From positions 434,001-498,000 of the forward strand of contig NZ_PVTD01000001.1 in NCBI RefSeq assembly GCF_003003255.1: 64,000 nt of DNA, in the 5' to 3' direction. The position numbers and the translations under genes were made by a program. The notes below the pieces were generated by a model that worked only from the letters and a program-made list of their open reading frames with translations, ran no database searches and was not told the DNA's origin. Source of the DNA: Aliiruegeria haliotis. GTDB taxonomy: Bacteria > Pseudomonadota > Alphaproteobacteria > Rhodobacterales > Rhodobacteraceae. Below are positions 35,933 through 44,103 of this stretch, piece by piece (the first letter of the stretch is position 1; each line of letters starts with the position of its first letter).

Positions 35933-36960
35933 AGCGTTTCCGTCACTTTCTTGAGGTGGCGCGGGGCGTCGGGGTCGATGCCGAGCCCGGTCGCGAACTG
36001 CTCCACCATGGCGTAGAAGGACACGATCAGGCTGATCGGATCGGTCAGCGGGTGCGCGGTGCGGACATGCTCCAGCCGGCTGGCGGTGCTGGCGCGGGCG
36101 GAGGTGACAAACACCTTCGCGCCCTTTGCGGCAAGCGCATCGGCAATGTCGGTCAGCGCGCTTTCGGCGGCGTCGGCGGCCGCGAAACACAGAACCGGGA
36201 ACCCCTCGTCGACAATCGAGACCGGCCCGTGCAGGACCTCGGCGGAAGAGTAGCTTTCCGCATGAAGCTGGCAGGTTTCCTTGAACTTCAGCGCCGCCTC
36301 GTTGGAAATCGCCCAGGCCGGGCCACGCCCGAGGGTGAACAACGATTGCTCGGCTCCGATGCTCTCGGCGACCTCCGACCAGTCGGTCCGCGTCGCGCCA
36401 TCGAGCAGGTCGGGCAGGCGGTGAATCGCGCGGCGCAGCGCGTCGTCCTGCTTCCATTCCGCCATCAGCATCAGCCCGGCGACGATGGAGGTCACAAAGG
36501 TCTTGGTGGCGGCGACACTGCGCTCCGGACCGGCCTGGATGTCCAGCGTATGGGCGCAAACCTCCGCCAGCGGCGAGCCGGGATTGTTGGTGATCGCCAC
36601 GGTGCAGGCGCCGTCCCGCTCTGCCGTGCGCGCCAGTTCGACGATGTCGGGGCTCTTGCCGGATTGCGACACCGCGAGACAGAGCGACCGGGCGAGCTTC
36701 AGTTCCGCGCCGTAGATCGATGCGATGGACGGCCCCACAGAGGCGACCGGCACCCCCAGAATCAGCTCGGAAACATACTTGAGGTAGGTGCAGGCGTGGT
36801 CGGAGGAGCCACGGGCCACCGTCACCGCGAAAGCGGGGTCGAGGTCGCGCGCGGCGGCTGCGGCGGCCTGGACGGCCTCGGGGGCGGCCAGAAGCCGTTC
36901 GACGGCGTCCGGGATCTCCCGGATCTCGCGCCGCATCTGGGTGCCTGGAGCGTTCATCAT
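35929..36960 (-). CDS. SIS-domain glucosamine-6-phosphate deaminase-like protein (NagB-II/GlmS-like)
   Basis: A 343-residue protein with two SIS sugar-phosphate-binding domains matching the isomerase half of GlmS: G-S-S-D-H-A, S-Q-S-G-K-S-P-D, the hallmark S-V-A-A-T-K-T-F, E-V-L-H-G-P and a C-terminal D-P-D-A-P-R-H-L-K-K-V-T. The glutaminase domain is absent, so it most likely deaminates glucosamine-6-P to fructose-6-P plus ammonia. Two adjacent ATGs are possible starts; the upstream one is used. It follows the GntR gene by a few bases. Confidence 0.88.
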   Translation of the reverse strand: MMNAPGTQMRREIREIPDAVERLLAAPEAVQAAAAAARDLDPAFAVTVARGSSDHACTYLKYVSELILGVPVASVGPSIASIYGAELKLARSLCLAVSQSGKSPDIVELARTAERDGACTVAITNNPGSPLAEVCAHTLDIQAGPERSVAATKTFVTSIVAGLMLMAEWKQDDALRRAIHRLPDLLDGATRTDWSEVAESIGAEQSLFTLGRGPAWAISNEAALKFKETCQLHAESYSSAEVLHGPVSIVDEGFPVLCFAAADAAESALTDIADALAAKGAKVFVTSARASTASRLEHVRTAHPLTDPISLIVSFYAMVEQFATGLGIDPDAPRHLKKVTETL

Positions 36961-36965
36961 CTGTC

Positions 36966-37730
36966 CTATCTGTTGGCAAGCCGCAGTTCGGCCACGAAAT
37001 CGTAGGCGTCCCCGCGATAGGTTGAGCGTGTGTATTCGACGACCCGCCCGTTTTCGAGGTAGCTGGTGCGTTCGATCTTGAGCCCGGCGGAATTGGGGTC
37101 GAGGCCGAGAAGCCCGGCTTCCTCCGCGTCGAGGTTGATGGCGGAGATCTTCTGCAATGCCCGCACGGGGTGATTCCCCGCGGCCTCCAGAACCTCGTAG
37201 AGGGAGGTGTTTACCGAGGCCGGGTCCGGCAGGATGTCGAGCGGCAGGGAGGCGCGTTCGATCGCCATCGGCCGGTCGCCGGCAAGTCGCAGCCGCGCGA
37301 GGCGCGCCACGGAATCGCCCGAGGACAGCGCCAGTGCCACGACCTCCTGTGGCGACGGAAAGAAAATGCCCTTTTCGAGCCAGGTCGCCCGGGATTCAAG
37401 CCCGCGCCGTGCCATGTCCTCTGTGAAGGAGGTGAGCCGGGACAGGGATTGCTCCACCCGGCGGTTGGGCTCGGTGCCGGTGACGAAGGATCCCGCCCCC
37501 TGACGCTGGACGACGATCCCCTTCTCGACCAGTTCCTGGATTGCCTTGCGGACGGTGACGCGGGACAGGTGAGTAAGGCTGGCGAGTTCACGTTCGGGGG
37601 GCAGGGGGCCATCGTTCGGGAAGACGCCGGTGGCAATTCCCTCCTCGATCCGCTTGCGCAGGCGGACGTAGCGGGGGCCGACCATGGTCTCCATCCAGGC
37701 CCCCGGATCGAGGAATTCTGCCACGTTCAT
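36966..37730 (-). CDS. GntR/HutC family regulator with UTRA domain
   Basis: A 254-residue repressor-type protein with a winged helix (P-P-E-R-E-L-A-S-L-T-H-L-S-R-V-T-V-R-K-A-I) and a C-terminal UTRA ligand domain (L-K-I-E-R-T-S-Y, V-E-Y-T-R-S-T-Y-R-G-D). NagR/DasR relatives sense glucosamine-6-P or GlcNAc-6-P. It is encoded inside the amino-sugar operon, overlapping the kinase gene by 4 bp, so it very likely controls this locus through the GGTAT direct repeats at 38598 and 38753. Confidence 0.9.
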   Translation of the reverse strand: MNVAEFLDPGAWMETMVGPRYVRLRKRIEEGIATGVFPNDGPLPPERELASLTHLSRVTVRKAIQELVEKGIVVQRQGAGSFVTGTEPNRRVEQSLSRLTSFTEDMARRGLESRATWLEKGIFFPSPQEVVALALSSGDSVARLARLRLAGDRPMAIERASLPLDILPDPASVNTSLYEVLEAAGNHPVRALQKISAINLDAEEAGLLGLDPNSAGLKIERTSYLENGRVVEYTRSTYRGDAYDFVAELRLANR

Positions 37731-38593
37731 CGCGCGGTCTCCTGCTGTCTGCGGGCCAGCGCAAGCGCGCCGTCGAGGGCGGTGCCCAGCGGCGCGACCG
37801 TGTCCAGCCCGAGCCAGCGCCCATAGGCCGGGCCGAGGCCACCCGTCAGGCACAGAACCTCGTCGGTCGTCTTGCCAAGGCGGTCGAGGCCACGGCGGAT
37901 ATACTCCGCCCCCTCGGTCATCAGCCCTGCGGCCAACGGGTCGCCTGCCTCGGCTGCCTCAACCAGTTTCCGCGCCAGCCTGCCGTAATCCGCGGGACGT
38001 GCCCGCAGGGAGAACTGTACCACCGCGCCGGGATCGCCGCCGTGCTGGTCCAGCAGCAGTCTTGCGAAGGGGGTCATCTCGGCCAGTCCGTCGACCGCAA
38101 GCATCAGTTCCTCGAAAGAGCGGCGCATCAACCAGGCGCCGGAGGCCTGGTCGCCGATGTAGAATCCCCAGCCGCCGAGCCCGGTGATCCGGTCGCCGGC
38201 CTGCCGGCCCACGAAGGAGCCGGTGCCGATGGCCGCAACGGCACCTTCCCGGTCGCCAAGGGCGCCTGCGATCATGGTCGGGCGATCGTCGGTGACCGTG
38301 ACCTGCCGGAGGGGCAGGGCGGCGGCGACGTCCGCCGCGATGGCCGGGCTCATCACCCCGGCAAGGCCGACATGGGCAGGGGCGTTTTCAAGGACCGCAA
38401 CAGGGATCCCGGCGCGGTCCGCCAGTTGCGCCAGCGCAGCCGTTACCGTGGCCGTTGCGCCATCGAAATCGGTCGAGACATTCGCCGATCCCAGTTGCAC
38501 CTCGTGCCGTTTCCCGTCTGCCAGAAGCGCAGCGCGGCAGGAGGTGCCGCCACCATCGACGCCAAGGAATAGGGAGGGAAAGGACTCAATCAT
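37727..38593 (-). CDS. BadF/BadG-type sugar kinase (N-acetylglucosamine kinase-like)
   Basis: A 288-residue ASKHA-fold kinase. It starts with the phosphate-1 loop L-G-V-D-G-G-G-T-S, then A-A-I-G-T-G-S-F as phosphate-2 and L-T-G-G-L-G as the adenosine site. This fits the BadF/N-acetylglucosamine kinase family, which phosphorylates GlcNAc or related amino sugars after import. It is the first gene of the leftward operon; its start lies 5 bp from a GGTAT direct repeat, which overlaps the weak ribosome site, so repression could act at this point. Confidence 0.87.
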   Translation of the reverse strand: MIESFPSLFLGVDGGGTSCRAALLADGKRHEVQLGSANVSTDFDGATATVTAALAQLADRAGIPVAVLENAPAHVGLAGVMSPAIAADVAAALPLRQVTVTDDRPTMIAGALGDREGAVAAIGTGSFVGRQAGDRITGLGGWGFYIGDQASGAWLMRRSFEELMLAVDGLAEMTPFARLLLDQHGGDPGAVVQFSLRARPADYGRLARKLVEAAEAGDPLAAGLMTEGAEYIRRGLDRLGKTTDEVLCLTGGLGPAYGRWLGLDTVAPLGTALDGALALARRQQETAR

Positions 38594-38597
38594 GTAG

Positions 38598-38613
38598 ATA
38601 CCTATATAATACC
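38598..38613 (-). promoter_or_regulatory. GGTAT-N6-GGTAT direct repeat, left copy
   Basis: On the minus strand GGTAT-TATATA-GGTAT, just upstream of the kinase start. The same arrangement, GGTAT-N6-GGTAT, occurs upstream of the divergent murQ operon. It is the probable operator of the UTRA regulator encoded two genes downstream. Confidence 0.6.
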
Positions 38614-38752
38614 TATAAGAGTCCGGGAAGCCCCTTCTTGGTGCGATTGTCGGGATTATCGGTAGGTATCGGGTCTTGAGGTTTTGCAATTGCTCGGAAT
38701 CCTGCGGGTTTTCGCTCTGCCGAACCTCGGGGCGAAAAAATGGTAGACAACT

Positions 38753-38768
38753 GGTATTGAAAAGGTAT
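38753..38768 (+). promoter_or_regulatory. GGTAT-N6-GGTAT direct repeat, right copy
   Basis: GGTAT-TGAAAA-GGTAT, ending 33 bp before the murQ start codon, with a TCG following the second half. It has the same spacing and the same orientation relative to its gene as the left copy. A further GGTAGGTATC lies nearby at about 38660-38670. Confidence 0.6.
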
Positions 38769-38801
38769 CGTAGTCAAAAGCACGCGACAGGGGAGAATCG
38801 C

Positions 38802-39695
38802 ATGCCGCTGCCAACGACCGAAACCCTGCACCCCGATGCCGCGGGCCTCGATGCCCGCCCGCTTTCGGAGGCTGCGACGATTCTGCATGCCGGCCAGGCT
38901 GCCGCGCTTGCCGCGGTTGCTCCGGCGGTGCAGGACATCGCCCGCGGTGCCGAGTTGATGGCGGACACGCTGCGCAATGGCGGTCGGCTGGTCTATGTTG
39001 CGGCGGGGTCCTCGGGGCTCATGGCGCTTGCGGATGCGGCCGAGCTCGGTGCGACCTTCGGCATTTCCGCGGACCGGATCGTCCTGCACATGGCGGGAGG
39101 GGTGCCGGTGGACGCCTGCATGCCCGGGGATACCGAGGACGATGCGGATGCCGCGACGGCGGCGGCCCGGGATGTTCGCGAAGAGGATCTGATCGTCACG
39201 CTCAGTGCAAGCGGCACGACGCCCTATCCGCTGTCCTTCATCGAGGCCGCACGGCCGAAAGGCGCCCGCGTGATCGCGATCGCCAACAATTCAGACACGC
39301 CATTGCTGAAGGCCGCCGACGTGGCGATCCTGCTGGCCACACCGCCGGAGGTGATCTCTGGATCGACCCGGCTCGGGGCGGGGACGGCGCAGAAAGTCGC
39401 GCTCAACATGATGTCGACCCTCATGGGGATTGCGCTTGGCCATGTCCACGACGGGATGATGGTCAACGTGGTCGCCGACAATGCAAAGCTCCGCGGCAGG
39501 GCGGCCGGAATCGTCTCGCAGATCGCCGGCGTTTCGGCGGAGGAGGCGTCCCGGTGCCTCGAACGCTGCAACGGAAAGGTGAAGCCCGCGGTCCTTCTGG
39601 CTGCGGGAGCCATGACAACGGATGCAGCGGAAGCGCTGCTCCACACCACGGGGGGGCGCCTGCGCGCCGCCTTGCAGGAACTTGAAACTGCCTGA
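38802..39695 (+). CDS. murQ: N-acetylmuramic acid 6-phosphate etherase
   Basis: A 297-residue SIS-domain lyase that removes D-lactate from MurNAc-6-P to give GlcNAc-6-P. The two catalytic glutamates are kept at Glu81 (D-A-A-E-L-G-A-T-F-G) and Glu112 (G-D-T-E-D-D), each two residues before the E. coli positions 83 and 114. Some surrounding motifs differ from the E. coli enzyme (A-G-S-S-G-L-M instead of A-G-T-S-G-R-L), so substrate details may vary. The ATG at 38802 is preceded by GGGGAGA. It opens the rightward sugar operon. Confidence 0.87.
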   Translation: MPLPTTETLHPDAAGLDARPLSEAATILHAGQAAALAAVAPAVQDIARGAELMADTLRNGGRLVYVAAGSSGLMALADAAELGATFGISADRIVLHMAGGVPVDACMPGDTEDDADAATAAARDVREEDLIVTLSASGTTPYPLSFIEAARPKGARVIAIANNSDTPLLKAADVAILLATPPEVISGSTRLGAGTAQKVALNMMSTLMGIALGHVHDGMMVNVVADNAKLRGRAAGIVSQIAGVSAEEASRCLERCNGKVKPAVLLAAGAMTTDAAEALLHTTGGRLRAALQELETA

Positions 39696-39728
39696 ACGAA
39701 ACAAGGCCAACAAGGAGGTTACACCAAC

Positions 39729-40985
39729 ATGAAAAAGACGATGTCCTTCGTGACGCTGATGGCGTCCACCGCGCTCGTTGCGGGGGCGGCAAGCGCCGCC
39801 GATGTCACGCTCACCATCGAGAGCTGGCGCAACGATGACCTTGCCCTCTGGCAGGAGAAGATCATTCCCGCCTTCGAGGCCGCCAATCCCGGCATCAAGG
39901 TCGAGTTCACGCCCTCCGCGCCGGCCGAATACAACGCCGTGCTGAACTCCAAGCTGGACGCGGGCTCGGCTGGCGACCTGATCACCTGCCGTCCGTTCGA
40001 CGCGTCCCTGGCGCTCTACGATGCCGGCCACCTGGCCGACCTGAGCGACCTCGAAGGCATGGCCAACTTTTCGGACGTTGCCAAATCCGCCTGGCAGACC
40101 GACGACGGCTCCGCCACCTTCTGCGTTCCGATGGCCTCCGTGATCCACGGTTTCATCTACAACAAGGAAGCCTTCGAAGAGGTTGGCGTCGAGGTGCCGA
40201 CGACCGAAGCCGAGTTCTTCGCGGTGCTGGACAAGATCAAGGAGGACGGCACCTATATCCCGATGGCGATGGGCACCAACGACCAGTGGGAAGCCGCGAC
40301 AATGGGCTACAACAACATCGGCCCGAACTACTGGAAGGGCGAGGAAGGCCGGCTGGCGCTGATCAAGGGCGAACAGAAGCTGACCGATCCGCAATGGGTC
40401 GCCCCCTACGAGCATCTTGCCAAATGGAAGGACTACCTGGGCGACGGGTTCGAAGCCCAGACCTATCCGGACAGCCAGAATATCTTTACCCTTGGCCGCG
40501 CCGCAATCTACCCGGCCGGCTCCTGGGAGATCTCGGGCTTCAACGCGCAGGCCGATTTCGAGATGGGCGCCTTCAAGCCGCCGGTCCTGAACGCCGGTGA
40601 CACCTGCTACATCTCGGATCACACCGATATCGCGATGGGCCTCAATGCCGCTTCCGCCAATACCGAGGCTGCACGGACCTTCCTCGACTGGATGGGCACC
40701 GAGGAGTTCGCCACGATCTATGCCAACGCGCTGCCAGGCTTCTTCTCGCTGTCGAACCACGAGATCGCTATGGAAGACCCGTTGGCGCAGGAATTCGTTT
40801 CCTGGCGTGGAGAGTGCGAGTCGACGATCCGCTCGACCTATCAGATCCTGTCGCGCGGCACGCCCAACCTCGAAAACGAGACCTGGAACGCTTCCGCGCA
40901 GGTGATCAAGGGCGCAGAAAGCCCGGCCGACGCCGGCAAGCGCCTGCAGGATGGGCTGGCCAGCTGGTACGAACCTCAGCAGTAG
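39729..40985 (+). CDS. Sugar ABC transporter substrate-binding protein (family 1)
   Basis: A 418-residue extracellular solute-binding protein with a Sec signal (Lys-rich start, hydrophobic core, cut after A-S-A near residue 23). The mature N-terminus V-T-L-T-I-E-S-W-R-N-D-D and Y-N-K-E-A-F-E-E-V-G-V are typical of carbohydrate binding proteins. Given the neighbours it probably binds an amino sugar or muropeptide-derived disaccharide. An AAGGAGG ribosome site precedes the ATG. A strong hairpin follows, before a 315-bp gap to the permeases. Confidence 0.92.
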   Translation: MKKTMSFVTLMASTALVAGAASAADVTLTIESWRNDDLALWQEKIIPAFEAANPGIKVEFTPSAPAEYNAVLNSKLDAGSAGDLITCRPFDASLALYDAGHLADLSDLEGMANFSDVAKSAWQTDDGSATFCVPMASVIHGFIYNKEAFEEVGVEVPTTEAEFFAVLDKIKEDGTYIPMAMGTNDQWEAATMGYNNIGPNYWKGEEGRLALIKGEQKLTDPQWVAPYEHLAKWKDYLGDGFEAQTYPDSQNIFTLGRAAIYPAGSWEISGFNAQADFEMGAFKPPVLNAGDTCYISDHTDIAMGLNAASANTEAARTFLDWMGTEEFATIYANALPGFFSLSNHEIAMEDPLAQEFVSWRGECESTIRSTYQILSRGTPNLENETWNASAQVIKGAESPADAGKRLQDGLASWYEPQQ

Positions 40986-40997
40986 AAACCTGCAAAC

Positions 40998-41021
40998 GGG
41001 CGCCCGGCTGTCCGGGCGCCC
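40998..41021 (+). terminator. Intra-operon terminator/attenuator
   Basis: A perfect 10-bp stem GGGCGCCCGG/CCGGGCGCCC with a CTGT loop, 12 bp after the binding-protein stop. It probably limits read-through into the permease genes so that the binding protein is made in excess. Confidence 0.65.
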
Positions 41022-41041
41022 TCCCCACCGAAAGTTCGGGA

Positions 41042-41154
41042 GCCTCCGGCGGGGATATTTTGGGAAAAGTGATTGGGCCAGCTGCGTTGCACCCGACAAG
41101 CGGTGTGGAGCGCCCCATGCCCATCATCTTTCCGCAAATATCCCCGCCGGAGGC
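41042..41154. repeat. 19-bp inverted repeat pair in the transporter intergenic region
   Basis: The 19-mer starting GCCTCCGGCGGGGATA at 41042-41060 is exactly repeated in inverse at 41136-41154, with 75 bp between. The core resembles a short dispersed intergenic repeat I recall from many Rhodobacterales genomes; that resemblance is from memory. No coding potential lies between the arms. Confidence 0.75.
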
Positions 41155-41299
41155 AGCGAAACGTCAGCCAGAGGCGATCCGTTCATGCTATATCAACCAA
41201 CATCCGCCAAGCTCGGCGTTGCGGTACAGGCGGGGACGCCGATGACCGCGAAAGGTGATGGCACTCCGGCGCCTTGGCTGGAGCCGGAGTGTTTTCCCC

Positions 41300-42223
41300 A
41301 TGGCTGAGCAACGTTCCTCGCGGCTTCGCTGGCATATCGTCGTGTTCCTCGCGCCTGCCGTGATTGTCTACACCGCGGTGATGATCTTCCCGCTGTTCAA
41401 CACGCTGCGACTGGCGCTTTACACCGAGGTCGAGCAGCAACGGGTCTTCGTCGGCCTGCAGAACTTCTACACGCTCTTTGGCGATGCGATCTGGTCGGAG
41501 CAGTTCTGGAACGCGCTCGGCAACAACTTCTGGTTCTTCTTCATCCACATGATCGTTCAGAACCCCATTGGTGTCTTGCTGGCAGCGATCCTGAGCCATC
41601 CGCGCCTGCGGTTTGCGCATCTCTATCGGTCCGCGATCTTCATTCCGACGATCCTCTCCTTCGTGATCGTGGGCTTCGCCTGGAAACTGATCCTGTCGCC
41701 GATCTGGGGCATCGCGCCCTCGATGCTGGACGCGGTCGGGCTCAAGTCTCTCTATGCCCCTTGGCTGGGCAAGGAGGAATACGCGCTCACCACGCTGGCG
41801 CTGGTGTCCGTCTGGCAGTTCGTTGGCATCCCGATGATGCTGATCTACGCCGCGCTGCTGTCGATCCCCGAGGAAATCCTCGAAGCGGGCGAATGCGACG
41901 GCATCACCGGTATGGCCGCCTTCTGGAAGATCAAGCTGCCGCTGATCCTGCCCTCGATCGGGATCATCTCCATCCTGACCTTTGTCGGCAACTTCAATGC
42001 CTTCGACCTGATCTATGCGGCGCAAGGCGCCCTGGCCGGTCCGGATTTCTCCACCGATATCCTCGGCACCTTCCTCTACCGCACCTTCTTCGGGTTCCAG
42101 CTGCAACTGGGAGATCCGCACATGGGGTCTGCCATCGCCACGGCCATGTTCGTCATCATCCTGATCGGTGTCTGCATCTACCTTTTCGGCATCCAGACGC
42201 GGCTGCGCCGCTACCAGTTCTGA
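41300..42223 (+). CDS. Sugar ABC transporter permease (MalF/UgpA-like)
   Basis: A 307-residue permease with about six hydrophobic segments; the first (W-H-I-V-V-F-L-A-P-A) starts near residue 11. The EAA loop is E-A-G-E-C-D-G-I-T-G-M-A-A-F-W. It works with the next permease and the ATPase at 44104. An ATG at 41300 with GGAG upstream was chosen over in-frame upstream starts. Confidence 0.92.
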   Translation: MAEQRSSRLRWHIVVFLAPAVIVYTAVMIFPLFNTLRLALYTEVEQQRVFVGLQNFYTLFGDAIWSEQFWNALGNNFWFFFIHMIVQNPIGVLLAAILSHPRLRFAHLYRSAIFIPTILSFVIVGFAWKLILSPIWGIAPSMLDAVGLKSLYAPWLGKEEYALTTLALVSVWQFVGIPMMLIYAALLSIPEEILEAGECDGITGMAAFWKIKLPLILPSIGIISILTFVGNFNAFDLIYAAQGALAGPDFSTDILGTFLYRTFFGFQLQLGDPHMGSAIATAMFVIILIGVCIYLFGIQTRLRRYQF

Positions 42224-42235
42224 GGAGCCAGACCC

Positions 42236-43075
42236 ATGAACAAGGCACGCCGTAACCCGCTCAACACCGCAGCCGCCCACGCGATCCTGCTGACCTATAC
42301 GTTGATTGCGCTGTTTCCGGTCTTCGTGATCGTCATCAACTCCTTCAAGACACGGAAAGCGATCTTCCGCGAGCCGCTCGCATTGCCATCGCCGGAGACC
42401 TTCTCGACCATCGGCTACGAGACCGTGTTCAAGCAGGGGGACTTCTTCCTCTACTTCCAGAACTCGATGATCGTGACTGTCTGCTCGCTGTTTCTCGTGC
42501 TGCTTTTCGGTGCCATGGCGGCCTTCGCGCTGGCTGAGTACCGGTTCAAGGGCAACACGCTGATGGGGCTCTATCTCGCGCTTGGCATCATGATCCCGAT
42601 CCGGATCGGCACCGTGGCGATCCTGGAGATGATGGTCGCGACCGGGTTGGTCAACACGCTGCTGGCACTGATCCTCGTCTACACAGCGCAGGGGCTGCCG
42701 CTTGCGGTCTTCATTCTCAGCGAATTCATGAAGCAGGTTTCGGATGACCTCAAAAACGCGGGGCGGATCGACGGGTTGTCGGAATACACGATCTTCTTCC
42801 GTCTCGTCGTGCCGCTGGTGCGTCCGGCCATGGCAACGGTTGCCGTGTTCAACATGATCCCGATCTGGAACGACCTCTGGTTCCCGCTGATCCTGGCACC
42901 GGCGGAGGCGACCAAGACGCTGACCCTCGGGTCCCAGGTCTTCATTGGCCAGTTCGTGACCGACTGGAACGCGGTGTTGTCGGCGCTCTCGATGGCGATT
43001 CTGCCTGTCATGATCCTCTATGTCATCTTCTCGCGGCAACTGATCCGCGGCATCACTTCGGGAGCCGTCAAATGA
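42236..43075 (+). CDS. Sugar ABC transporter permease (MalG/UgpE-like)
   Basis: A 279-residue permease with about six membrane segments and an EAA-type loop (K-N-A-G-R-I-D-G-L-S-E-Y-T-I-F). It ends I-R-G-I-T-S-G-A-V-K, the common C-terminus of this family. It overlaps the dehydrogenase gene by 4 bp (ATGA). Confidence 0.92.
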   Translation: MNKARRNPLNTAAAHAILLTYTLIALFPVFVIVINSFKTRKAIFREPLALPSPETFSTIGYETVFKQGDFFLYFQNSMIVTVCSLFLVLLFGAMAAFALAEYRFKGNTLMGLYLALGIMIPIRIGTVAILEMMVATGLVNTLLALILVYTAQGLPLAVFILSEFMKQVSDDLKNAGRIDGLSEYTIFFRLVVPLVRPAMATVAVFNMIPIWNDLWFPLILAPAEATKTLTLGSQVFIGQFVTDWNAVLSALSMAILPVMILYVIFSRQLIRGITSGAVK

Positions 43076-44091
43076 TCCGAACGCTGATCGCAGGCCTTGG
43101 CAACATGGGCCTCAGCCACGCGCTCGCCCACCACCACCATTCCGACAGCGAGATCGTCGGGTTGGTCGACCGCTCCGGTCGCGACGTGCCAGAGGCGCTT
43201 GCCGGCTATCCCCGCTTCGCCAGCTTCGAGGAGGCGCTGACAGAGACCCAACCCGACCTCGTCTGCATCGCCACCTATTCCGACAGCCACGCCGACTATG
43301 CCGTAGCAGCGATGGAAACCGGGGCACATGTCTTTGTCGAGAAGCCGCTCGCAACCAGTGTTGCGGACGCGCAACGGGTCGCGGACACCGCCGCGCGGCT
43401 CGGCAGAAAGCTGATGGTGGGGTATATCCTGCGTCACCACCCCTCCTGGATCCGGCTGATCGAGGAGGCGCGCGCCCTCGGCGGGCCCTATGTCTTCCGT
43501 CTCAACCTGAACCAGCAATCCGACGGCGAGACCTGGGCGACACACAAGCAGCTCATGCAGACCACGTCGCCCATCGTCGATTGCGGCGTCCACTATGTCG
43601 ATGTCATGTGCCAGGTGACGGATGGCGCGCCGGTGCGGGTGCATGGGATGGGGCTGCGCCTCTCGGACGAGATCGCGCCGGACATGTACAACTACGGGCA
43701 CTTCCAGGTCGTTTTCGACGACGGTTCCATCGGCTGGTACGAAGCGGGGTGGGGGCCGATGATGTCGGAGACCGCCCACTTCGTGAAAGATATCGTCTCG
43801 CCCAATGGCGCGGTCTCCATCGTCACGTTGTCCGACCATGATTCCGACTCCGTCGAGGGGCACACCAAGGTCGGCACGCTCAAGATCCACCGCGAAGGCG
43901 GCGACGAGCTGGTCGATTTTCCCGGCGAGCCCGGGCACCAGGAGCTGTGTGACGCCGAACAGGCCTTCATGCTCCGCGCCATTGCCGAGGACCTCGACCT
44001 TTCCCGCCACGCCAGTGACGCGGTGCAATCGCTCCGCATCTGCCTTGCCGCCGACGAGAGCATCCGCTCCGGCCGCGCGATCGACCTTTGA
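43072..44091 (+). CDS. Gfo/Idh/MocA family oxidoreductase
   Basis: A 339-residue NAD(P)-dependent dehydrogenase-like protein. The N-terminal Rossmann motif is A-G-L-G-N-M-G, and the family's E-K-P-L lysine motif lies near residue 92, with the C-H-Y-V-D-type region appearing as D-C-G-V-H-Y-V-D. Members oxidise or isomerise sugars and amino sugars. Encoded between permease and ATPase genes, it probably handles the imported sugar or its lactyl/anhydro derivative; the exact reaction is unknown. Confidence 0.9.
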   Translation: MIRTLIAGLGNMGLSHALAHHHHSDSEIVGLVDRSGRDVPEALAGYPRFASFEEALTETQPDLVCIATYSDSHADYAVAAMETGAHVFVEKPLATSVADAQRVADTAARLGRKLMVGYILRHHPSWIRLIEEARALGGPYVFRLNLNQQSDGETWATHKQLMQTTSPIVDCGVHYVDVMCQVTDGAPVRVHGMGLRLSDEIAPDMYNYGHFQVVFDDGSIGWYEAGWGPMMSETAHFVKDIVSPNGAVSIVTLSDHDSDSVEGHTKVGTLKIHREGGDELVDFPGEPGHQELCDAEQAFMLRAIAEDLDLSRHASDAVQSLRICLAADESIRSGRAIDL

Positions 44092-44103
44092 AGGAGCCGC
44101 CCG

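Noticed and set aside
34775-36979. A single 734-codon NagA-fusion protein
   Set aside because: The open frame extends upstream of the nagA ATG, but that part is antisense-like noise over the SIS deaminase gene, which is clearly read in another frame with a 4-bp overlap.
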